From positions 1 to 12,426 of the forward strand of contig DATDOY010000191.1 in assembly GCA_035293045.1 (NCBI GenBank): a DNA stretch of 12,426 bases. Direction: 5' to 3'. The translations under genes were made by a program, and so were the position numbers. Shown in pieces: positions 6,278 to 11,093 of this stretch (position 1 is the stretch's first letter; the number at the start of each line of letters is the position of its first letter). Source of the DNA: DATDOY01 sp035293045 (GTDB lineage: Bacteria; Actinomycetota; Acidimicrobiia; IMCC26256; JACPCJ01). Under the pieces are notes generated by a model. The model saw only the letters and a list, made by a program, of their open reading frames with translations. It was not told the origin of the DNA and searched no databases.

Positions 6278-6934
6278 TCAGCTCCCCTCGGAGGAAACGG
6301 GTGCGGACCGTGAATCGGCGGAAGGGGGTGCACCTTCGGCAGGTTCATCCCGTTGCTGACCTTCTGGGCTGTCCGGGTACGCCCGCTGGCGTTCGAGGAG
6401 CCGACCCAGGCTGGCGAGGGCCCGGCGTTGCATCGTCTTGATCGCCCCGGGCCGCTTGCGAAGGATGCGCGCCACCTCGGCAACGGGGAGATCGGCAACG
6501 ACGCGCAACATGAGCACCGCGCGTTGTTCCTCGGTCAGCTGCTCCATGAGCGCGAGCATGTCCTCGTCAGCGGTGCCGGCGACGGCTTCGGATTCGGCGC
6601 CCCGGGCCACCGACCCGACCGTCTCGCCCATCACGTCGGGCTCGACGAGGGTCTCAGGCCGGCGGCCTGAGCGCCGTCGGGCGTCGACAAGGCGGCGATG
6701 GGCGATCGTGAGCACCCACGACCGGAACTTCGTTTCGCCACCCCGGAACCGATCCACATTGCGCACCACGGCCACGAAGGTCTCCGACGTGAGGTCCTCG
6801 GGATCGCGGGCGCCCCGGGCGCGCAGGTACCCGAGCACGAGGGGAGCAAGGTCCCGATACAGAGCGGCGAGGGCGTCGGCGTCGCCTCGCTGGGCCGCGT
6901 CCAGCACGTCGTCGAAGCGGTCGCCGAGCGCCAT
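6278..6934 (-). CDS. ECF-like RNA polymerase sigma factor (second sigma gene in the window)
   Basis: A 218-residue sigma factor with region 2 at about residues 21-90 ('EDLTSETFVAVVRNVDRFRGGETKFRSWVLTIAHRRLVDARR', read in two parts around the RFRGGETKFRSW core) and region 4 at about 126-183 ('LTEEQRAVLMLRVVADLPVAEVARILRKRPGAIKTMQRRALASL'). The last 35 residues are a Ser/Pro/Glu-rich tail. The ATG at 6934 gives a normal start; the frame continues upstream for over 100 codons, but that part has no sigma similarity and overlaps the divergent gene. The next gene downstream is a membrane protein likely to be its anti-sigma factor. The divergent neighbour is a lytic transglycosylase starting 61 bp away, so envelope stress is a reasonable guess for the regulon. 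The sigma family is clear; the exact ECF group is not. Confidence 0.88.
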   Translation of the reverse strand: MALGDRFDDVLDAAQRGDADALAALYRDLAPLVLGYLRARGARDPEDLTSETFVAVVRNVDRFRGGETKFRSWVLTIAHRRLVDARRRSGRRPETLVEPDVMGETVGSVARGAESEAVAGTADEDMLALMEQLTEEQRAVLMLRVVADLPVAEVARILRKRPGAIKTMQRRALASLGRLLERQRAYPDSPEGQQRDEPAEGAPPSADSRSAPVSSEGS

Positions 6935-6981
6935 CCACTCAGCCAAGCACGGAGCGAGTGTGCCCGCGGCACCGGGACCCC

Positions 6982-6987
6982 TAACCT
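6982..6987 (+). promoter_or_regulatory. Candidate -10 box (TAACCT) for the lytic transglycosylase gene
   Basis: TAACCT, fitting TANNNT, ends 8 nt before the GTG at 6996 in the 61-bp divergent space with the sigma factor gene. No Shine-Dalgarno sequence precedes the GTG, consistent with leaderless expression. It repeats the hexamer and spacing found before the WS/DGAT gene. Confidence 0.42.
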
Positions 6988-6995
6988 GCGCGTCG

Positions 6996-7916
6996 GTGTC
7001 CCGACCCTTCGTGATCATCGCCGCGGTTGTCATCGTCGCCGCAGGAGTCATCGCCGTCGTGCAGCGTGACAGTGATCCGCGTCCGAGCCGCGAGGCGGGC
7101 ATCGCCGCGAGCACGAGTCCTCGGGCGACCTCTTCGACGTCTGGCGTCACGCCGCGCGAGTCGGCCGCCGACATCGTCGCGCGAGCGGAGTCCGCCGATG
7201 TTCCCGGCGACGTGGTCGACGTCGTTCGCGCCAGCGAGGGAGCCATCCGCGATCCCCGCACTCCCGCCGCCGACCTGCCGATGTGGGCCCGCGCCCAACA
7301 GATCGTCTATCGAGAGCTCGCTCGGCACCCCGAGTGGGACGGCGAAGTCAGCGCCGCGCTCGGAGGTGAACTCGCGGTGATCGCTTCCGGCCACGCCGGC
7401 GCCTTCCGAGAACTGTGGGCGCTCACCGATCCTCGCGACGAGCTGCCCGAGTGGGAGATCGTGGCGCCACCCCCCGCCGAGGAGCTGCTCGGGTACTACC
7501 GGGCCGCGGAAGCCGAGTTCGGCGTGGGTTGGGAGTATCTCGCGGCGATCCACCTCGTCGAAACCCGGATGGGCCGCATCCGAGGACTGAGCACCGCAGG
7601 CGCTCGGGGTCCGATGCAGTTCATCCCCTCGACGTGGGAGGCGTACGGAGAGGGCGACATCGACGACCCCAACGACGCCATCGCGGCCGCCGCCCGCTAT
7701 CTCATCGCGGCCGGTGCTCCGACCGACATGCAACGAGCCCTGTTCGCGTACAACCACAGCGACCATTACGTTGCCGCCGTCCAGACGTATGCCGCGTTCA
7801 TGCGGGCCGACGAGCGGGCGTACCTCGGCTACTACCACTGGGAGGTCTATTACCGACTCAAGACGGGAGACGTCGTTCTCCCGGTCGGCTGGACCAAGGC
7901 CGACGGGTCCCCGTAG
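6996..7916 (+). CDS. Membrane-anchored lytic transglycosylase (SLT domain)
   Basis: A 306-residue protein with an N-terminal signal anchor (about residues 5-24, 'FVIIAAVVIVAAGVIAVV'), a low-complexity linker, a helical region, and a C-terminal SLT/MltB-type lysozyme-like domain. Such enzymes cleave the MurNAc-GlcNAc bond of peptidoglycan outside the membrane, forming 1,6-anhydro-muropeptides. Glu189 in 'AIHLVETRMGRIRG' is the expected catalytic acid, followed by the typical 'GARGPMQFIPSTWEAYGEGD', 'DAIAAAARYL' and 'ALFAYNHSDHYVAAV'. The GTG at 6996 is preferred because it starts the signal anchor cleanly; a second GTG at 7011 is possible but would remove only five residues. The frame is open far upstream, but that part is antisense to the sigma factor and shows no protein similarity. 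It is divergent from the sigma/anti-sigma pair and could be one of its targets. Confidence 0.88.
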   Translation: MSRPFVIIAAVVIVAAGVIAVVQRDSDPRPSREAGIAASTSPRATSSTSGVTPRESAADIVARAESADVPGDVVDVVRASEGAIRDPRTPAADLPMWARAQQIVYRELARHPEWDGEVSAALGGELAVIASGHAGAFRELWALTDPRDELPEWEIVAPPPAEELLGYYRAAEAEFGVGWEYLAAIHLVETRMGRIRGLSTAGARGPMQFIPSTWEAYGEGDIDDPNDAIAAAARYLIAAGAPTDMQRALFAYNHSDHYVAAVQTYAAFMRADERAYLGYYHWEVYYRLKTGDVVLPVGWTKADGSP

Positions 7917-7958
7917 ACCTGTCGATCAGGAAGGCCGATCAAGCCGGGACCGATCGCG

Positions 7959-7967
7959 AAGGAAGGA
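7959..7967 (+). promoter_or_regulatory. Strong Shine-Dalgarno sequence for the O-methyltransferase gene
   Basis: AAGGAAGGA ends 6 nt before the ATG at 7974. It is one of the few canonical ribosome-binding sites in the window and fixes the start of that gene. It contrasts with the neighbouring genes that appear leaderless. Confidence 0.8.
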
Positions 7968-7973
7968 ACACCC

Positions 7974-8630
7974 ATGGTCGAACAGATCGCCGGTGCCGAC
8001 GTCGAGGCGTACCTCGTGGAGCTGTCGCAGGCCCAGCATCGAAGCGACGTCCTCGACGAGATGGAGGCGCGCGCCCGGGAGCACGGCTTCCCCATCGTCG
8101 GGCCCGCTGTCGGACGGTTTCTCGAAGCGGCGGCCCGGGCGGTCGGGGCGCGTCGAGTGATGGAACTTGGTTCGGGATACGGCTACTCCGCCTACTGGTT
8201 CGCGCGGGCGATCGGCGACGGCGGCACGGTGATCTGCACGGACGGCAGCGCCGACAACGCCCGGGATGCCGAGGACTACCTCACGCGCGCCGGGGTGTGG
8301 GATCGCATCGACTACAGAGTCGGTGACGCGCTCGCCGGCATGGCGGACACGAGCGGCGACTTCGACGTCGTCTACTGCGACGTCGACAAGGACGGCTACC
8401 CCGACTGTTTCCGCGCCGGCGCCGACCGGCTGCGGGTCGGCGGGGTCTACCTGTGCGACAACACGCTCTGGCGAGGGCTCGCGGCCACAGGGGAACCCGA
8501 CCCGAACTTCCCCGGGTGGGTCGAGGCGATTCGCGAACACAACCGGCTCGTCACGAACGACGCCCGCTTCGTGTCGCAGATCGTGCCGATCCGTGACGGC
8601 GTGATGATGGCGGTGAAGGTCGCCGCGTAG
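7974..8630 (+). CDS. SAM-dependent O-methyltransferase (class I, caffeoyl-CoA O-methyltransferase-like)
   Basis: A 218-residue cytoplasmic methyltransferase of the Methyltransf_3 family. The SAM-binding glycine loop is 'VMELGSGYGYSAYWF' (residues 62-76), followed by 'TVICTDGSADNARDAEDYL' with the acidic ribose-binding residue. 'VYCDVDKDGYPD' (Asp136/Asp138) and 'YLCDNTLWRG' (Asp162, Asn163) provide the divalent metal ligands usual in cation-dependent members. The length is normal. The substrate cannot be predicted; bacterial relatives methylate catechols and other small hydroxylated molecules. The gene follows the lytic transglycosylase by 57 bp but has its own strong ribosome-binding site, so a shared transcript is possible but a functional link is not evident. 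Its last codons form one arm of the 18-bp inverted repeat at 8605-8649. Confidence 0.9.
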   Translation: MVEQIAGADVEAYLVELSQAQHRSDVLDEMEARAREHGFPIVGPAVGRFLEAAARAVGARRVMELGSGYGYSAYWFARAIGDGGTVICTDGSADNARDAEDYLTRAGVWDRIDYRVGDALAGMADTSGDFDVVYCDVDKDGYPDCFRAGADRLRVGGVYLCDNTLWRGLAATGEPDPNFPGWVEAIREHNRLVTNDARFVSQIVPIRDGVMMAVKVAA

Positions 8631-8649
8631 ACGACCTTCACCGCCATCA
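8605..8649. terminator. Perfect 18-bp inverted repeat, bidirectional terminator candidate
   Basis: The arms at 8605-8622 and 8632-8649 are exact reverse complements (TGATGGCGGTGAAGGTCG and its complement) around a 9-nt loop containing the methyltransferase stop codon. The left arm lies in the methyltransferase coding sequence; the right arm ends 8 bp before the stop codon of the convergent arsI-like gene. A stem this long and GC-rich should stop transcription from both sides, although no T-tract follows. Confidence 0.8.
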
Positions 8650-8657
8650 CTCTCGGA

Positions 8658-9095
8658 TCAGGCGCAGCAGTCGGACGCCGCGGCCGGGTCGCCGCAGGAG
8701 TCGTCGGCGCAGGTCTCGCCGGCGTCCTTGACGTCTTCGAGGACGGTGTAGACCTCCCACTTGAGGTCGTCGGGTGCGGTCGCCCACACCTTGTCCTGGA
8801 CCGCATAGCAACAGGTCGTCGCGCGCTCCTCGTCGGTGGCAACGCCCTCGCCGTTCAATCGACGCTGGGTGGCGTCGACGTCGTCGGTGTTGGCGACCTC
8901 CACCCCGAGGTGGTTGATCGTGCCGCCGTGCTTGCTCTGGAACAGCACCAACTTGAGCGGCGGGTCGGCGATGGCGAAGTTCGCATAGCCGGGCTCACGC
9001 TTGCGGGGCTCGGTGGCAAACAGTCGGGTGTAGAAGTCGACGGCCTCGTCGAGGTCGCTGACGTTCAGGGCCAGTTGGACGCGTGATGGAGTCAT
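8658..9095 (-). CDS. arsI: ArsI/CadI-family metalloenzyme (VOC fold), probable organoarsenical C-As lyase
   Basis: A 145-residue vicinal-oxygen-chelate protein. In this family ArsI is a non-heme iron dioxygenase that breaks the C-As bond of trivalent methyl- or aromatic arsenicals, and CadI is a cadmium-induced homologue. Conserved features are present: Gln7 in 'RVQLALNVSDLDEAVDFY', His62 in 'NHLGVEV' and Glu114 in 'WEVYTVLED' as the iron ligands, and the vicinal cysteines Cys95-Cys96 in 'ATTCCYAVQDKVW' that bind As(III). The C-terminus adds a Cys-rich tail (TCADDSCGDPAAASDCCA). The ATG at 9095 is chosen because it begins the conserved domain and has an AAGGAT ribosome-binding site 6 nt upstream; the upstream ATG at 9131 lies inside the operator. 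It is divergent from arsR, which probably represses it. ArsI versus CadI cannot be settled from sequence alone. Confidence 0.88.
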   Translation of the reverse strand: MTPSRVQLALNVSDLDEAVDFYTRLFATEPRKREPGYANFAIADPPLKLVLFQSKHGGTINHLGVEVANTDDVDATQRRLNGEGVATDEERATTCCYAVQDKVWATAPDDLKWEVYTVLEDVKDAGETCADDSCGDPAAASDCCA

Positions 9096-9101
9096 GGCAC
9101 C

Positions 9102-9107
9102 ATCCTT
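9102..9107 (-). promoter_or_regulatory. Ribosome-binding site for arsI
   Basis: On the minus strand AAGGAT sits 6 nt upstream of the ATG at 9095. This supports that start over the ATG at 9131, which would place the coding region across the AT-rich operator. Confidence 0.6.
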
Positions 9108-9155
9108 GTCATATACATTGAGATCTGTCAATATAGAAGTTCATCAATATTTTGG
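9106..9155. promoter_or_regulatory. AT-rich divergent arsR-arsI promoter and operator region
   Basis: Positions 9111-9155 have about 27% G+C, far below the surrounding DNA, and separate arsI (-) from arsR (+). The stretch holds ATTGA-N6-TCAAT (9117-9132), an inverted repeat with the ATCAA/TTGAT-like half-sites typical of ArsR-family operators, and TCAATAT twice 16 bp apart (9128-9134, 9144-9150). TTGTCA (9106-9111) and CAATAT (9129-9134) with a 17-bp spacer could be the arsR -35 and -10. ArsR bound here would cover both promoters. Confidence 0.65.
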
Positions 9156-9194
9156 AGCACCCGAGCCGCCCGCACGGGACCAAGGGAGACCGCC

Positions 9195-9512
9195 ATGGAG
9201 ACCATCGCCTGTTGCTCGGTTGTCGACAGCCCACTCTCCGATGCCGAGGCGGAGGCCACCGCCCGGGTGTTCAAAGCCCTGTCCGACCCGGCGAGGGTCA
9301 AGCTGATCTCGCTCGTCGCCGCCAGCGCCACGGGCGAGGCGTGCGTCTGCGAGCTCGTGATCCCGCTCGGCCTGTCCCAACCCACCGTGAGCCACCACCT
9401 CAAGGTGCTCGTCGACGCCGGCCTCCTCGATCGGGAGAAGCGGGGAACGTGGGCGTGGTTCAGCCTGCGCCGAGACGCCCTCGAAGCGGCAGGACGGGCC
9501 CTGCTCGGGTAA
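9195..9512 (+). CDS. arsR: ArsR/SmtB-family arsenic-responsive repressor
   Basis: A 105-residue winged-helix dimeric repressor that leaves its operator when metalloid binds its cysteines. The family core is clear: 'ARVFKALSDPARVKLISLV', the recognition helix 'LGLSQPTVSHHLKVLVDAGLL' (given here as the stretch SQPTVSHHLK), and the wing 'REKRGTWAWFSL'. Likely ligands are Cys6-Cys7 near the N-terminus and Cys50/Cys52 in 'EACVCEL'. This combines the vicinal N-terminal cysteines of Corynebacterium-type ArsR with the CxC element of the E. coli type. AAGGGAG at 9182-9188 is a good ribosome-binding site for the ATG at 9195. The divergent arsI gene and the AT-rich operator between them fit an autoregulated arsenic module. 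A lipoprotein gene starts 9 bp after its stop and may share the transcript. Confidence 0.93.
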   Translation: METIACCSVVDSPLSDAEAEATARVFKALSDPARVKLISLVAASATGEACVCELVIPLGLSQPTVSHHLKVLVDAGLLDREKRGTWAWFSLRRDALEAAGRALLG

Positions 9513-9521
9513 CAAAGGGGC

Positions 9522-10436
9522 ATGGGACTTCTTCACGATCGACCCCTCGCCGCCGTCCTCGCGGTCGTCACCCTTCTCGGGGTCGGTGCCTGCGGCGGCA
9601 GCGGCGGCGACGACAAGGTCTCGACCAAGGGCGCGACGTCGACCACCACGTCCGAATCCGGCGGGGCCGCCGATGGCGAAGTCGATGCCGGTGGATCGGG
9701 ATCGGGCCAGGGAGGGGCCGGCGGCTCCGGGTCCGCGGGCGCTCAGGGCGGCGGGTCGGGGGCCGGCGGGTCGGGTGAAGGCACCCCCGCACCCCCGCCG
9801 CCGACGGCGTCGGGCGCCGCGCAGCCGGCTCGCGCCGGCACCTACACCTATGACGTCGAGGGCACCGTCACCCAGACCGGTCCGCTCGGGCGAACCGGGC
9901 CGCTCCCCACCCCCCAGACCCTCACGGTCGAAGCCGCCGACGGCGGCCGTCAGCGGTCGGTGCTCGACGCCCGTGACCCGGACGGCGAGGGCACGATCAC
10001 CACGACCGTCCTCGTCTACCGCGACGACGGGGTCTACCTCGAGTCGCTCAAGACCCAGAACAGGGTGAGCGGCGTGACCGTCACCTATGAGTTCATCCCT
10101 GACTCGCCCCAGCTGATCGCGCCAACGGGAGCCGACGTGGGGTTCCACACCGAGTTCTCGATCACGAGCACCAACGGCGGCATCCGGACGACCACCACCA
10201 TCGATGCCCTCTCGCGAGAGACGATCACGGTCGGCGGCACCGAGGTCGACACGGTGAAGGTCCGCATGCACACCGTCCTCGAAGGCGACGCCAACGGCGA
10301 AACGACGTCGACGATCAACGTCGACCCGCGGACCACGCTCTCGCTCGTCGATCACACGGTGGCTGACGTCGACACCGCGTTCGGCGGCTTCAAGACCAAC
10401 GGCACGTCGACGATCCGAAGCCTGACCCCCGCGTAG
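9522..10436 (+). CDS. Secreted lipoprotein with Gly/Ser-rich linker, function unknown
   Basis: A 304-residue predicted lipoprotein. The N-terminus is a signal peptide ('RPLAAVLAVVTLLGVGAC') with the lipobox V-G-A-C, putting the lipidated residue at Cys24. Residues 25-103 are a low-complexity linker, mostly Gly, Ser, Ala and Pro with a Gly/Ser core at about 57-87. Residues 104-304 form a beta-rich domain starting 'GTYTYDVEGTVTQTG' and containing many Thr-rich strands ('SITSTNGGIRTTTTI', 'TVKVRMHTVLEGDANGETTSTI'). I recognise no specific family. The general pattern resembles other actinobacterial surface lipoproteins that may bind ligands or lipids. The start is ATG 9522, 9 bp after the arsR stop, with AAAGGGG very close upstream. 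Co-transcription with arsR would place it under arsenic control, though that may be incidental. Confidence 0.8.
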   Translation: MGLLHDRPLAAVLAVVTLLGVGACGGSGGDDKVSTKGATSTTTSESGGAADGEVDAGGSGSGQGGAGGSGSAGAQGGGSGAGGSGEGTPAPPPPTASGAAQPARAGTYTYDVEGTVTQTGPLGRTGPLPTPQTLTVEAADGGRQRSVLDARDPDGEGTITTTVLVYRDDGVYLESLKTQNRVSGVTVTYEFIPDSPQLIAPTGADVGFHTEFSITSTNGGIRTTTTIDALSRETITVGGTEVDTVKVRMHTVLEGDANGETTSTINVDPRTTLSLVDHTVADVDTAFGGFKTNGTSTIRSLTPA

Positions 10437-10456
10437 CCAACGAGGTCAGGGCTTCG
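10416..10456. terminator. Hairpin at the lipoprotein/TetR convergent junction
   Basis: CGAAGCCTGACC at 10416-10427 pairs with GGTCAGGGCTTCG at 10444-10456, giving 12 bp with one bulged base and a 16-nt loop. Both arms overlap coding sequence: the left arm lies in the lipoprotein gene, the right arm in the last codons of the tetR-like gene. The two stop codons are only 9 bp apart. No T-tract is present; it could terminate transcription in both directions. Confidence 0.55.
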
Positions 10457-11093
10457 CGCGCAGGCCTTTGATCTGCGTGTCGAGCAAGCGCTCCACGAGC
10501 GCACTCGCGTCGCCCCACGGGAACCACGGCTTGGAGATCATCGCGGACGTGAACCCGTGGACGACGACCCACAGGCGCGTGGCGACGTCGAAGGCCGTTC
10601 CCGCGGATGGCGGTATAGCGCCGGCGTCGATGCAGCGCTGGACGGCGGCGACCGCGCGGCCGAAGCCCCCGACCTCCAACAACGTGTCGACATCGACGTC
10701 CGAGGGCACGTCCAACGGGTGGCCCATGAAAATGATGCGGTACTCCTCGGGGTGCCGGAGGCCGAACCGCACATAGGCGCGGCCCACCGCGCGCAACTCC
10801 TCGATCGGATCCTCCACGCCCCGAACCGCGCGCGCCAACCACCGGTCGAGGGCCTCGAAGTGGCGGACGCAGACCGAGAAGATCAGCTCGGTGCGGTCGA
10901 CGAAGTGCAGGTAGATGGCCGCAGGCGTGCAACCAACCCGCGCCGCCACGGCTCGCATCGTCACGGCCTCCGCGTTCCCGGTCTCTCGCAGGATCGCGTC
11001 CGAGGCAGCAAGGATCTCGTCGCGTAGGCGGTTTCCATCTCCCTTGGCGGCCGGGGAACGTCGCGCTGGCGACCGGGTCGACGCCCGCGTCAT
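10446..11093 (-). CDS. TetR-family transcriptional regulator
   Basis: A 215-residue one-component repressor-like protein. The N-terminal DNA-binding domain (about residues 22-70) has the usual 'RDEILAASDAILRETG' first helix and a helix-turn-helix in 'TMRAVAARVGCTPAAIYLHF' (45-64). The C-terminal ligand-binding part contains 'RAYVRFGLRHPEEYRIIFMG', a pattern seen in the TetR_C_33 (WHG) type. The ATG at 11093 overlaps the TGA stop of the MMPL transporter gene as ATGA, so the two are translated from one message. The frame is open for another 440 codons upstream, but that is a GC-driven shadow of the MMPL gene in another frame. The obvious role is control of the transporter operon in response to a small hydrophobic ligand, but the ligand is unknown. 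Confidence 0.9.
   Translation of the reverse strand: MTRASTRSPARRSPAAKGDGNRLRDEILAASDAILRETGNAEAVTMRAVAARVGCTPAAIYLHFVDRTELIFSVCVRHFEALDRWLARAVRGVEDPIEELRAVGRAYVRFGLRHPEEYRIIFMGHPLDVPSDVDVDTLLEVGGFGRAVAAVQRCIDAGAIPPSAGTAFDVATRLWVVVHGFTSAMISKPWFPWGDASALVERLLDTQIKGLRAKP

Noticed and set aside
6438..6995. N-terminal extension of the lytic transglycosylase (492-residue frame)
   Set aside because: This segment is antisense to the sigma factor gene and has Arg/Ser-rich shadow composition; the signal anchor begins directly after GTG 6996.
6278..7261. A 327-residue version of the second sigma factor
   Set aside because: The extra N-terminal part lacks sigma similarity and overlaps the divergent transglycosylase gene; ATG 6934 gives a normal sigma start.
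9096..9131. A 12-residue N-terminal extension of ArsI starting at 9131
   Set aside because: It would run through the AT-rich operator; ATG 9095 starts the conserved domain and has a good ribosome-binding site.
9510..9521. TAACAA overlapping the arsR stop, as another stop-embedded -10 box
   Set aside because: It lacks the final T of TANNNT, and AAAGGGG plus tight spacing suggests read-through from arsR.
9144..10355. A 403-codon minus-strand frame opposite arsR and the lipoprotein
   Set aside because: It has no recognisable domain, is Gly/Arg/Asp-rich, and covers two well-supported plus-strand genes.
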